Below, in pieces: positions 8,789-18,608 of a stretch of DNA of 64,000 bases. This DNA comes from Arthrobacter echini (GTDB lineage: Bacteria; Actinomycetota; Actinomycetes; Actinomycetales; Micrococcaceae). Each line of letters starts with the position of its first letter. Position 1 is the first letter of the stretch. Location of the stretch: assembly GCF_004803505.1 (NCBI RefSeq), contig NZ_SSWH01000005.1:62001-126000 (forward strand), read 5' to 3'. The notes beneath the pieces are model-generated. The model had not been told where the DNA came from. It was given only the letters and a program-made list of their open reading frames with translations, and did not search any database. The translations under genes were made by a program, and so were the position numbers.

Positions 8789-8804
8789 AGCTTAATCGTA
8801 AGCT
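8789..8804. promoter_or_regulatory. Palindrome in divergent promoter region
   Basis: AGCTTA-atcg-TAAGCT, a perfect 6-bp inverted repeat with a 4-bp spacer, lies between the divergent genes starting at 8721 and 8857. The surrounding DNA is AT-rich for this genome. A candidate operator; no regulator gene is adjacent. Confidence 0.35.
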
Positions 8805-8856
8805 GGCTGATAAATGTAGAGGGTAGGTCAACCCAACGTCTAAGGAGTTCTACATC

Positions 8857-9396
8857 ATGGCAGGAAACCTATTGGCACGATCCGCCCACGATCTGGGTGC
8901 GGCGGCCTGGTTCGGCGGTACGCTCATGGGCGCTGTCGGCCTGAACGGCGCGACGGCGAAGGCGAAGGATCCCAAGGAGCGCACGCGCCTCTCCTCGCTC
9001 GGTTGGGCGAAGTGGACCCCGGTGCAGATCACGGCGTTCGCGGTTCACGGCATCGGCGGCCTCGGCCTCATCGGTGCGAACAAGGGACGCGTCGGGGGCC
9101 AGGACAGCGTCGGCTCCAACACCGTCTGGAAGTCCGTCGTGACCGTCGTCGGCATGGCATTGTCGCTGTACTCGGGCATCCTCGGCAAGAAGGTCGGCGA
9201 CCTGTCCCACGAGGGAGGTCAGGGAGTCACCGAGCCCCACGGCGCTGCCAGTGACGAGCTGGCCAAGGCTCAGAAGCAGCTCAAGGTGGTCCAGTGGCTG
9301 CTGCCGGTCTTCAGCGGCGCCGTCATCGTCATGGGAGCGAAGCAGGGCGAGATGCAGCGTCCCGAGAACATCGTGAAGGGCCTGCTCAGGAAGTAG
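8857..9396 (+). CDS. Conserved small membrane protein of unknown function
   Basis: 179 residues with about four weak hydrophobic, glycine-rich segments (around 14-30, 54-72, 88-106 and 146-162). The protein begins MAGNLLARSAHDLGAAAWFG, which looks conserved in actinobacteria, but I do not recognise a family with a known role. An AAGGAG site lies 9 bases before the ATG. A strong bidirectional terminator follows. Confidence 0.75.
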   Translation: MAGNLLARSAHDLGAAAWFGGTLMGAVGLNGATAKAKDPKERTRLSSLGWAKWTPVQITAFAVHGIGGLGLIGANKGRVGGQDSVGSNTVWKSVVTVVGMALSLYSGILGKKVGDLSHEGGQGVTEPHGAASDELAKAQKQLKVVQWLLPVFSGAVIVMGAKQGEMQRPENIVKGLLRK

Positions 9397-9407
9397 GACC
9401 TCTCGTC

Positions 9408-9476
9408 CACGAGGCCCCCGCGGCCCGCTGTCGACACCCCTCGAGGTGCCCGACGGCGGAAGGCGGGGGCCTCGTG
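9408..9476. terminator. Bidirectional terminator between converging genes
   Basis: Perfect 14-bp arms (cacgaggcccccgc / gcgggggcctcgtg) enclose 41 bases that can fold further. It sits between the + strand gene ending at 9396 and the - strand monooxygenase ending at 9515. Confidence 0.75.
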
Positions 9477-9514
9477 CGTTCCCGATCCTCCTACCGCGCC
9501 ACGATGCAGCGTGA

Positions 9515-10651
9515 TCACTGCATCGTGAAAGCCCGCGCGACGCCGCCGTGAACGGCGCCGTTGCGGATCAGCGCGCCGAGGACGGCGTTGCGCGGCCGCA
9601 TCAGGACAGCGGGCAGCGGTCTGCCGAGCGCCATGTTCAGATGAGCCTTCCGACGTGCCAGAGCTGCCTGGGCCCGGCGTTCCTTCTCGTAGCGGGCCAG
9701 GTGTGCTGCGACATCCTTGCCGTCCTGCAACGACGCACCGATGATGGGGGCCAGCCGCGCCGCGTCGAGCCATCCGAGGTTCATCCCCTGTCCGCCGATC
9801 GGGGAGATCTCGTGGGCTGCGTCGCCGACCAGCACGGTCCGCCCAGCCACGAACCTCTTCGCAAGACGCGAACGGACATCGAAGGCACTGATCATGGAGT
9901 TGGTGTCCGGGGCGACGCCGATGCCCGTGCGCTCTCGGATCAGTGCAGCGAGCTTCTCCACGGTGGGGTGTTCCACCGGCGAGCCGACGCGGACCACCCA
10001 GCGCCGGAGTCCGTCCGGAAGAGGAAAGGATTCCACGATCCCGCCGGTCTCCAGGTACAGCACGGCGTCGTCGCCGTCGTCGGTGTCGTCCCGGAAGTCA
10101 CCCATGACGTAGCAGTCCGGGTAGCGCCGTGGGCGCGCACTGATCCCGGCGTCGTCCCTGACCGAGCTCCGCGCCCCGTCTGCCGCGACGATCAGCTTCG
10201 CGTCCAGGACGGCGTCCTCGCCCTGGCTCCTCGTGACAGCCAGGACGCGGTCTCCGGCGTCGTGCGTGGTCAGCAAGGCTACCCCGCGCAGTAGTGTTCC
10301 CGGGAAGTCGCGTTCGAGTCGCCGCTCGAGGATCTCCTCGGTGACGGCCTGGGGTACGGCGAGAACGTACTGTTCGGTGCCGGGCAGGACAGAGAACGAG
10401 ACGGTGCCCACGTGCCGACCGCCGCTGCGGGCGATGCCGTCGCGGATCAGCACTCCGCGCCGGCGCAGTTCGTCCGCGACGCCGGCCGCCGCCAGGGCCC
10501 GCAGCGCCGGCGGATGGATGCCGATGGCACGCGAGTGGCTTCCGCGCTCGGGTCGGCGTTCGAGCACGACGACGTCGAGGCCGGACTGGCGCAGGAGCAA
10601 CGCCGTGTACAGGCCTACCGGTCCGCCACCGACGACGATCACGTCATGCAT
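9515..10651 (-). CDS. FAD-dependent aromatic monooxygenase (SrsC-like) of the type III PKS operon
   Basis: Class A flavoprotein hydroxylase, 378 residues. The FAD Rossmann motif VVGGGPVGL lies at 6-14, followed by the acidic end of strand two (LERRPERG). The second FAD motif is LVGDAAHEISPIGGQGMNLG. It is third in an operon with a type III PKS and a methyltransferase; its start overlaps the methyltransferase end by 8 bases. By analogy with the Streptomyces srsA-srsB-srsC phenolic-lipid operon, it probably hydroxylates the alkylresorcinol or related phenolic lipid to a hydroquinone. The substrate is inferred. Confidence 0.85.
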   Translation of the reverse strand: MHDVIVVGGGPVGLYTALLLRQSGLDVVVLERRPERGSHSRAIGIHPPALRALAAAGVADELRRRGVLIRDGIARSGGRHVGTVSFSVLPGTEQYVLAVPQAVTEEILERRLERDFPGTLLRGVALLTTHDAGDRVLAVTRSQGEDAVLDAKLIVAADGARSSVRDDAGISARPRRYPDCYVMGDFRDDTDDGDDAVLYLETGGIVESFPLPDGLRRWVVRVGSPVEHPTVEKLAALIRERTGIGVAPDTNSMISAFDVRSRLAKRFVAGRTVLVGDAAHEISPIGGQGMNLGWLDAARLAPIIGASLQDGKDVAAHLARYEKERRAQAALARRKAHLNMALGRPLPAVLMRPRNAVLGALIRNGAVHGGVARAFTMQ

Positions 10652-11387
10652 GGTCGGTGATCCCCTCGACAGCGACGTCTGTGTCCGGCCGCTCGAGGAC
10701 GAGCAGATTGATGAACGGCGCTCTGGTGAGTACCTGCCAGCCGTCCCGGCCCCTGATCGCGGTGCGCAGCTCGGCCGGAGTGTAACTGCGGCGGATGGAG
10801 GTGAGCCCGTCCTCGCGGATGAACGATCCAGGAAGCGGCAGTGTGCCCACGGAGAACAGCGCGTAGCCCGCCGGGTGACGCGCGATGTCGCTGTGGACGA
10901 CCACGCGCCGGGCCAGCTGTTCCGAGTCGTCGAGCAGGTCGCCGAACTCGCCGGGATCGAGGTGATGGAGCACGTGGTTCGATACCACGGCGTCGAACAC
11001 GGCGCCCTCGGTCACGAGTTCCGAACTCAGCGCCCGGCGGAAGGAGAGTCCGGGCAGCGGAGGAAGCCGTGTCGCATAGGCGTGCGCGCGCTCGTCGGGG
11101 TCGATCGCCGTCACCTCGAGATCGAAGCCGTCGAGCCGCGCCCAGCGGCTCAGCGCCCGCGGCACGTCGCCGCCGCCTGAACCGACGTCGAGCAGGGTGT
11201 TCACCCGATCGCGCGAGAACACCGGGCGGAGCAGCGAGGTGTAGGTGCGGCGCCATCCCGAGACGACGGCGTTGACGATGCCGAACTGTGCGTAGGTCCG
11301 GTCGAGGGTGTCCGTGTCGCAGTCAGCCCGGTCCATCTCCTCGATGGACACGGTGTCCCGTCGGGCGAGGAACCGCTGTCGGTTCAT
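10644..11387 (-). CDS. Class I SAM-dependent methyltransferase of the type III PKS operon
   Basis: 247 residues. The SAM-binding motif LLDVGSGGGDVP and the acidic motif II (VTAIDPDERA) are clear, as is FDAVVSNHVLHHL. Its start forms an ATGA overlap with the PKS stop and its end overlaps the downstream monooxygenase, so the three genes are co-translated. It is presumably the tailoring methyltransferase acting on the PKS product. The start at 11387 (MNRQRFLARRD) is fixed by the overlap; a long upstream extension of the frame is only the shadow of the PKS gene. Confidence 0.85.
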   Translation of the reverse strand: MNRQRFLARRDTVSIEEMDRADCDTDTLDRTYAQFGIVNAVVSGWRRTYTSLLRPVFSRDRVNTLLDVGSGGGDVPRALSRWARLDGFDLEVTAIDPDERAHAYATRLPPLPGLSFRRALSSELVTEGAVFDAVVSNHVLHHLDPGEFGDLLDDSEQLARRVVVHSDIARHPAGYALFSVGTLPLPGSFIREDGLTSIRRSYTPAELRTAIRGRDGWQVLTRAPFINLLVLERPDTDVAVEGITDHA

Positions 11388-12619
11388 GCGCCCGCGTTGG
11401 TCAGGATGGGTTCGAGATCGGAGGGCACCGCGACATCGCCGTCGGCGGTTGCACCGGCATCGGTCGACGCCGGAGCGTCCTCGGTCGAACGTGCACCGAT
11501 CCGCGTGAGCAGTGCGGTCTCGACGGTCAGACCGGGCCCGAATGCCATGGAGCAGATGCGGTTGTTCCCCTCGGTCGCCGGCTGATCCATGATGTGCTTG
11601 AGGACGAACATGACCGTCGCGCTGCTCATGTTGCCGTAGTCGCGCAGCGTGTCCCGTGCCGGGACGAGCTGCTCCGGGGTCAGACCGAGCTTCGCCTCGA
11701 CCTTGTCGAGGATGCTGCGGCCGCCGGGATGGATGGCCCAGTGCTCGATCTGCGCGTAGTCGAGCCCCTGCAGGGACTCGTCCCGCGCCAGGAGAGGTTC
11801 GAGGGCACCGATGATGTGCTCGTCGATGATGTGGGGGACATAGGTTCCCAGGACCATCTCGAAGCCTTCGTCGCCGATGTTCCAGGCCATCGATTCCTCG
11901 CCCACGGGCGTGAGGACCGTCTCGAAGTGATCGAGGGTGAGCGCCGGCGCCTCCACCGGGAGGTCGCGTGCCGAGATGATGGCGGCTGCGGCGCCGTCGG
12001 CGAAGAGCGAGGACCCCACGATCGTGTCCGGATTGTTCGACGAGCGCACGTGCAGCGAGCACAGTTCGGCGCTGACCACGAGGACGACGGCGTCGGGATC
12101 CGCGTCGCAGAAGGCCTTCGCCGCGCGCAGGGCCGGGAATGCCGCGTAGCAGCCCATGAAGCCCAGGTGGTAGCGCTGCACCGACGGATCGAGGCCGAGC
12201 GCACGGACGATCTTGTAGTCCGGACCGGGTGCGAAGAACCCGGTGCAGGAGACGGTGACCACGTGGGTCACATCCGCCGCCCCGATACCCGCGGCGGCGT
12301 CGAGTGCCTTCCGGGCGGCCTCGACGAAGAGCTTCGTGCCCTCCTCCGCGTAGAGCTCGTTGCGGGTCTTGGTGCTCGGCGTCAGGATCCGCATGGTCTT
12401 CTGGTCGAAGAAGACGGGATTGTCGAACGACCTCTCGACGGTCAGCTCCTCCAGCGCCGTGTAGCGGGTCTCGATGCCCGACGAGTCGAAGGCGGCGCCC
12501 ACCAGGCGCTGACCGAGCCGGGTGAGATCGGGTTGCGCTGCGAACACGTCACGGACCTGCGGCTGGATCATGATCGTGTCGGGTACAGCTGTTTCGAGGG
12601 CTCTCAGGATCACTGTCAT
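11384..12619 (-). CDS. Type III polyketide synthase
   Basis: Chalcone-synthase-like ketosynthase, 411 residues. It condenses malonyl-CoA units on an acyl starter. The catalytic triad is visible: Cys125 in VSCTGFFAPG, His297 in AIHPGG and Asn330 in YGNMSSATV. Bacterial relatives with this tailoring pair make alkylresorcinols or alkylpyrones from fatty acyl starters, giving membrane phenolic lipids. The ATG at 12619 has GGAG just upstream at short spacing, and begins MTVILRALETAVPDT as expected for the fold; longer starts add unrelated sequence. First gene of the operon; promoter presumably in 12620-12715, where no clear boxes stand out. Confidence 0.92.
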   Translation of the reverse strand: MTVILRALETAVPDTIMIQPQVRDVFAAQPDLTRLGQRLVGAAFDSSGIETRYTALEELTVERSFDNPVFFDQKTMRILTPSTKTRNELYAEEGTKLFVEAARKALDAAAGIGAADVTHVVTVSCTGFFAPGPDYKIVRALGLDPSVQRYHLGFMGCYAAFPALRAAKAFCDADPDAVVLVVSAELCSLHVRSSNNPDTIVGSSLFADGAAAAIISARDLPVEAPALTLDHFETVLTPVGEESMAWNIGDEGFEMVLGTYVPHIIDEHIIGALEPLLARDESLQGLDYAQIEHWAIHPGGRSILDKVEAKLGLTPEQLVPARDTLRDYGNMSSATVMFVLKHIMDQPATEGNNRICSMAFGPGLTVETALLTRIGARSTEDAPASTDAGATADGDVAVPSDLEPILTNAGA

Positions 12620-12818
12620 ATCTCCATTACTAGAGGATTGACCCTTCAAACACAACGACAGTAAAATTCTCGGCTTCGCCGGCACGATCAGGTAGGTGGG
12701 CTTACCGGATCCATGCGGGGCTCTCCGGGGTCCACACCAAGCCGGGACCTGCCGCACACCGAATCACAGCTATCATCGCCGGCGGATCCGCCGCCCGGCC
12801 GACTCGGACGGATCACTC

Positions 12819-13496
12819 GTGATACTCCTGACTGCACCACACCACGGCCGCCGCGCCGCTGTGCTCATCGCCACGCTGAGCGCGGGCCTGGCGCTCGCGG
12901 GGTGTGGTGCCACCGAGGAGGATCCCCTGGGGGTCAACAGCGCGGGTGAGGATTCCCCGGCCGTCGCGGCCGGCACTGCAGGCGAGGGAGATTCGAGCAG
13001 TGCTGATCCGATCGGGCTCGCGCAGGGCGAGGATCCGCTGGGTATCGGACTCGACGGTGCGGCGCTGTGCGGGGTGCAGCCGAAGGACAGTCGACTCCAC
13101 TACACGGTGATGCTGCACAATCCCACCCTGGAGTCGTTCACCTTCGGTGAGATGACGCTCGGCGATCCCGAGGAGCTCGTCATCCTCTCCTCCCAGGCGC
13201 AGACGGCGAACCGCGAGGGACATCACCACGGCGGAACCGCGAAGGGTGGGCACGATGCCCACGCAGCAGTCCCGACGCCGACCGCGAGCCCGGAGCCGAT
13301 CGGCCCTCCCGTCGACGCGGAGGGCTATGTGTTCGAGCCCGATGCCCACGTGAACATCATCGTCACGGTCGAGCTCGCCGAGGGGGCCCCGCACGGCAGT
13401 GCCGAGAACATCGTCGTCGCCTTCTCCTCCCCGGAGCGCGACTATGCCGTGGCCCATCCGCTGAAGATCGACGTCGACGCGGTCTCCTGCGCCTGA
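12819..13496 (+). CDS. Histidine-rich secreted lipoprotein of unknown function
   Basis: 225 residues. A GTG start gives a signal peptide with basic HHGRR, a hydrophobic core and lipobox LALAGC (Cys29), so it is membrane-anchored on the outside. The mature part has a DPLG motif repeated three times with variation (35-38, 63-66, 72-75), one Cys pair (84 and 224) and a His cluster at 135-148 (GHHHGG, GHDAH) that could bind a metal. I do not recognise the family. A start upstream of the GTG would add 41 residues with no signal-peptide character. It is divergent from the PKS operon. Confidence 0.75.
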   Translation: MILLTAPHHGRRAAVLIATLSAGLALAGCGATEEDPLGVNSAGEDSPAVAAGTAGEGDSSSADPIGLAQGEDPLGIGLDGAALCGVQPKDSRLHYTVMLHNPTLESFTFGEMTLGDPEELVILSSQAQTANREGHHHGGTAKGGHDAHAAVPTPTASPEPIGPPVDAEGYVFEPDAHVNIIVTVELAEGAPHGSAENIVVAFSSPERDYAVAHPLKIDVDAVSCA

Positions 13497-13516
13497 GTAC
13501 ACCCATCCCGGAACGA

Positions 13517-13551
13517 CAGAACCCCCGCACTGAACAGCTGCGGGGGTTCTG
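13517..13551. terminator. Bidirectional terminator between lipoprotein and rpf
   Basis: Arms cagaacccccgca / tgcgggggttctg form a perfect 13-bp stem with a 9-base loop between two converging genes. Confidence 0.85.
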
Positions 13552-13586
13552 TAATCCTGTGGGCCGACCGATCAGGTCGAGCTGGA

Positions 13587-14710
<1,124 letters not shown>

Positions 14711-14745
14711 GGAAGGGCCCGGATCGCAATGATCCGGGCCCTTCC
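14711..14745. terminator. Strong terminator of the formaldehyde dehydrogenase gene
   Basis: A 15-bp perfect stem (ggaagggcccggatc / gatccgggcccttcc) with a 5-base loop, 23 bases beyond the stop of the leftward dehydrogenase gene. It insulates the following rpf gene from read-through. Confidence 0.88.
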
Positions 14746-14767
14746 GGTTAGTGCTTCGGAGTGCTAC

Positions 14768-15985
14768 CTATGCGGCGACGGAGCCGTGCGGATCCAGCAC
14801 GTACTTCGTCGCGGCGCCGGCGTCGAACTCCTCGTAACCGCGCGGGGCGTCCTCCAGCCCGATCGTCTTGGCGTTCACGGCCTTGGCGATCTCGATACGG
14901 TCGTGCAGGATCGCCATCATCAGCCCCCGGTTGTACTTCATCACCGGACACTGCCCGGTGGTGAAGGACAGGGACTTCGCCCAGCCCGTGCCGAGGCTGA
15001 GCGAGAGTGAACCCACCTTCGCGGCGTCGTCCGCCGCTCCCGGATCACCCGTCACGTAGAGTCCCGGGATCCCGAGGGCGCCCCCGGCGGCCGTGATGTC
15101 CATGAGCGAGTTCAGCACCGTGGCCGGTGCCTCCGTGCCGGCCTTGTCGCCGTGGCCGCGCGCTTCGAAGCCGACGGCGTCAATGCCGCAGTCGACCTCG
15201 GGGACGCCCAGCAGCTGTTCGAGCTGGTCGGCCGGATCGCCCTTGGACACGTCCACGGTCTCGCATCCGAAGCTCCTGGCCTGCGCGAGACGTTCCTCGT
15301 TGAGGTCACCGACCACGACGACGGCGGCGCCCAGCAACTGCGCCGACGCCGCTGCGGCCAGACCGACGGGCCCGGCGCCCGCCACGTAGACCGTCGAGCC
15401 CACACCCACGCCCGCGGTGACAGCACCGTGGAAACCGGTCGGGAGGATGTCCGAGAGCATCGTCAGGTCGAGGATCTTCTCCATGGCCTGGTCGCGGTCG
15501 GGGAACTTCAGCAGATTCCAGTCCGCGTAGGGCACCAGGACGTATTCGGCCTGGCCGCCCACCCAGCCGCCCATGTCCACGTAGCCGTAGGCGCTCCCCG
15601 GTCGGTCCGGATTCACGTTCAGGCAGATGCCGGTCTTGCGCTCCTTGCAGTTACGGCACCGGCCGCACGCGATGTTGAAGGGGACCGAGCACAGGTCTCC
15701 CTTCTTGATGAATTCCACGTCGCGGCCGACCTCCACGACCTCGCCCGTGATCTCGTGGCCCAGCACGAGGTCGATCGGGGCCGAGGTGCGTCCACGCACC
15801 ATGTGCTGGTCCGATCCGCAGATATTGGTGGTGACGGTCTTGATGATCACCCCGTGGTGAACCTGTCGGCCCACGTTGGCCGGGTTCACTCCCGGCCCGT
15901 CCTTCAGCTCGAATGTGGGGTAGTCGGTGTCGATGACCTCGACCTTCCCGGTCCCCTTGTACGCAACGGCTCTGTTACCACTCAT
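14768..15985 (-). CDS. fdhA: Glutathione-independent formaldehyde dehydrogenase
   Basis: Zinc- and NAD-dependent oxidation of formaldehyde to formate without glutathione; cytoplasmic. 405 residues, medium-chain alcohol dehydrogenase superfamily. Catalytic zinc ligands Cys56 (NICGSD) and His77-Glu78 (GHE); structural zinc cysteines 107, 110, 113 and 121; NAD site VYVAGAGPVGLAAAA. The N-terminus MSGNRAVAYKGTGKVEV and the IPGLYVTGDPG region are typical of the Pseudomonas putida-type enzyme rather than ordinary alcohol dehydrogenases. AAGGAA lies 8 bases before the ATG at 15985. It is a single-gene unit with its own terminator. It might supply formate to the FdhF-like gene at 56171, but the two are far apart. 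Confidence 0.9.
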   Translation of the reverse strand: MSGNRAVAYKGTGKVEVIDTDYPTFELKDGPGVNPANVGRQVHHGVIIKTVTTNICGSDQHMVRGRTSAPIDLVLGHEITGEVVEVGRDVEFIKKGDLCSVPFNIACGRCRNCKERKTGICLNVNPDRPGSAYGYVDMGGWVGGQAEYVLVPYADWNLLKFPDRDQAMEKILDLTMLSDILPTGFHGAVTAGVGVGSTVYVAGAGPVGLAAAASAQLLGAAVVVVGDLNEERLAQARSFGCETVDVSKGDPADQLEQLLGVPEVDCGIDAVGFEARGHGDKAGTEAPATVLNSLMDITAAGGALGIPGLYVTGDPGAADDAAKVGSLSLSLGTGWAKSLSFTTGQCPVMKYNRGLMMAILHDRIEIAKAVNAKTIGLEDAPRGYEEFDAGAATKYVLDPHGSVAA

Positions 15986-16121
15986 GGAACGTTCCTTCCT
16001 GGTACCTCCGTGGCCTCCGGAAGACCCGGGCGCCACCTCCGCGCCCTCGTGTCGACTCGGGCGGCGGATGCTCGGAATCTAACACGCGAGCCGCGTGCAT
16101 GGGCAGCGCCGGCTCGCCGGG

Positions 16122-17288
16122 CTACAGGAAGCTGACCAGAACACTGGCGATCACGACTGAGCCTGCACTGACAGAGGTGAATCCACCCACCAGCATCGCC
16201 GGAAGCATCGCATCTTTGAGCTGATCCCGCTCCATCTCGTCACGCCCCACGGACCGGGCGACTTCGTTCGTCAGCAGATAGTCGGCGGGGAAACCGTACA
16301 TCGCCGTAAGAGCCACCGACATGCCCAGCTGTGGCTTCCAGCGCAGCAACTTCGTGGCGATGAAGCCGCCGGCCGTGATGCCGAATCCCCCGACGACGAG
16401 AATGATCACCATCGGGAGGAGCGCTGCGATCACGTCCGACATCGAGGCGGTCACCAGTGGGGCCATCACGATCGCTACTACCCCGGCCATCGCGATACCG
16501 AAGGAATTGGAGCGTTCCATCGCACGTTCCGGCGTCAACCCTATGGCCGTCGATGCGATGCCGAGAACAAGCCCGAGTATCGACGCCGGTACACGAGTGG
16601 GAACTGCCAGCAGGGTCGCAATGGAGCCTCCGACCAAGACGCAGAACAGCATGAACAAATTATTCTCCGCGAGCGACGCCGGGAATGTGATGAGCTTCTT
16701 CCTGCTGGACTGCTCTTCGTTCTCGGCGCGAGCAGCCAGGTTCGCGAGCTCGCCGCTGTCGCGAAGATTCATCGCATAGCGGCGCAGCAAGAAATTGGTC
16801 AGCGGCATTGCGGGGAGAGATTGCATCATGAGTACGAGTGCAGGCAGGACCACGATCGCGGACGCCACTCCAGCAGCCGTGAGGCCATCCGTGGTGAGAC
16901 CGGTGGCGACGATACCGCCCGAAAGCGGACCCGCGCCGGCAACGAAGTGCTGGAAGCTGAAGAGAGGGATGACGATCGCCGCGAGCGCGAGTACGGCCGT
17001 CAGCATTCCCGAAAGGGCGATGAGCACCGAGCGCCACTGCTTGAGCATCGTTCGCAACGGGATCAGGGATCCCATGTGGAAGAGCAATGGAATGACCAGA
17101 ACGGCATAGATCTGTGGAAGCAGCGAATCCTCGATCACCGTCTCGGGCACGAGGCCCAGTTGGGCGAACAGGAATATGCTCAGCATCGCTACGAGCAGGC
17201 TCGGCACGCGGGCCCTGGACCAGATCGAGACCAGCTCACCAAGAGCGATGAACGCGAGGACGATGGCCGCGCTGTAAATTGCCTGCAT
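16122..17288 (-). CDS. Polytopic membrane protein, putative transporter, in M20 hydrolase operon
   Basis: 388 residues with about ten hydrophobic segments and few charged loops; the longest cytoplasmic-like loop (about residues 170-195, LRDSGELANLAARAENEEQ) divides two similar halves. A GLTTDGLTAAG motif in the first half and GFGITAGGFIATK in the second could be discontinuous transport helices. I do not recognise the family; it has the overall look of secondary transporters such as ESS-type carriers. It starts 7 bases after the M20D hydrolase stop, so it is third in that operon and may import or export the hydrolase substrate or product. Start ATG at 17288 chosen because it begins the first membrane helix. 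Confidence 0.75.
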   Translation of the reverse strand: MQAIYSAAIVLAFIALGELVSIWSRARVPSLLVAMLSIFLFAQLGLVPETVIEDSLLPQIYAVLVIPLLFHMGSLIPLRTMLKQWRSVLIALSGMLTAVLALAAIVIPLFSFQHFVAGAGPLSGGIVATGLTTDGLTAAGVASAIVVLPALVLMMQSLPAMPLTNFLLRRYAMNLRDSGELANLAARAENEEQSSRKKLITFPASLAENNLFMLFCVLVGGSIATLLAVPTRVPASILGLVLGIASTAIGLTPERAMERSNSFGIAMAGVVAIVMAPLVTASMSDVIAALLPMVIILVVGGFGITAGGFIATKLLRWKPQLGMSVALTAMYGFPADYLLTNEVARSVGRDEMERDQLKDAMLPAMLVGGFTSVSAGSVVIASVLVSFL

Positions 17289-17295
17289 GATTCCG

Positions 17296-18528
17296 TCACT
17301 TCCCCATACGGAGTTGGGCTGACGAGGTCGAGTTCTCACCCAAGGCGTCGTTGTAGTTGAATGCGAGTGCGGCCAGTGATGCTGCCTGGTCCCCGAGCAC
17401 GCTGTCGTCGAACTGCACCAGCGGGGAGTGATTGTTGGCCGCAGACTCGGGGTCGATACCCTGGGGAGTGGCTTGAAGCATGTAGAACGCCCCCGGGATC
17501 TCCTCGAGGATGTAGGAGAAGTCCTCCGATCCCATCAGGGGATCGTCTACCTCGATCACACGATCTGCGCCGAATACCTCTGTCAGGGTTCGCAGCAGAT
17601 ATGCCGACTGGTCGGCGTGATTGATCGTGGGCGGATATTGATTCAGCCACTCGATCTCCACCGTGCAGCCGTGCGCAGCCGCTATGGATTCAGCGAGTTG
17701 AGATGCATATACAGGGAAGTCCCGGGTGGTTTCCGGGGAGAGGGTGCGGACCGTAGCACCCATCGACGCAGCCGGTGGAATGACATTGATCGCGTCACCG
17801 GCTGCAAGATTGGTCACCGAGACGACCACCGGGTCGAAGACACTGAACCGTCGAGTGACCATGACCTGCAGTGCCTGACAGAATTCGACCAACGGTGGGA
17901 CAGGGTCGAGTGCCTCCTGCGGCATGGAGCCATGACCTCCCGCGCCGTGAAAGACCACGCGCAGGACGTTCGCTCCGGCCATCATCGTTCCCGATCTGGA
18001 GGTGAATGTTCCGGGAGTTCCAGGCATGACATGGACGGCGAACGCGGCATCGACGCGAGCACCGGCAATATCGAGGACGCCCTCGTCGATCATCGGCTGC
18101 GCGCCTCCCGGGCCCTCTTCTCCGGGCTGGAACATGAAGACGACGTTTCCGCTCAGCTCTTCGCGGTGTGGTGAGAGCAACTTGGCCGCACCCACCAAAC
18201 CTGCAGTATGCAGATCGTGTCCGCAGGCGTGCATTCGGCTGTTGGTGGAGGCGTACTCGAGGCCGGTGTCCTCCTCGACCGGCAAACCGTCCATGTCTCC
18301 GCGCAGGAGGACAGTGGGGCCCGGATGCGCTCCCCGCAGTACAGCGACGACTGAGGTCAGAGCCCTACCGGTCGTCAGCTCGAGTGGCAGTCCCTCGAGT
18401 GCAGTGAGGACATGCCCCTGGGTCTCCGGCAGATCATTGCCCAGCTCCGGATTACGGTGGAGGGCGCGTCGGAGCTCGACGAGCTCGTCAACGATACGCT
18501 GTGCCTCGGCGGGAAAATCGATCTGCAT
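17296..18528 (-). CDS. M20D-family amidohydrolase
   Basis: Dinuclear-metal hydrolase removing acyl groups from N-acyl amino acids or cleaving related amides (hippurate / IAA-amino acid hydrolase group); cytoplasmic, 410 residues. Metal-binding motifs: ACGHDLHTAGL, FQPGEEGPGG, AVHVMPGTPG and GSEDFSYIL; the dimerisation lid contains GAGGHGSMPQ. A GGAAGGAA site lies just before the ATG at 18528. It lies between a second M20 hydrolase and the membrane protein. The exact substrate cannot be read from sequence. Confidence 0.88.
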   Translation of the reverse strand: MQIDFPAEAQRIVDELVELRRALHRNPELGNDLPETQGHVLTALEGLPLELTTGRALTSVVAVLRGAHPGPTVLLRGDMDGLPVEEDTGLEYASTNSRMHACGHDLHTAGLVGAAKLLSPHREELSGNVVFMFQPGEEGPGGAQPMIDEGVLDIAGARVDAAFAVHVMPGTPGTFTSRSGTMMAGANVLRVVFHGAGGHGSMPQEALDPVPPLVEFCQALQVMVTRRFSVFDPVVVSVTNLAAGDAINVIPPAASMGATVRTLSPETTRDFPVYASQLAESIAAAHGCTVEIEWLNQYPPTINHADQSAYLLRTLTEVFGADRVIEVDDPLMGSEDFSYILEEIPGAFYMLQATPQGIDPESAANNHSPLVQFDDSVLGDQAASLAALAFNYNDALGENSTSSAQLRMGK

Positions 18529-18608
18529 GGAATTCCTTCCGTTGTCCTCGAAAGCGGATGCTTCTCTGATGCACATCTGGTGCAGCCATCGTCAACAGGC
18601 CAGCACCA

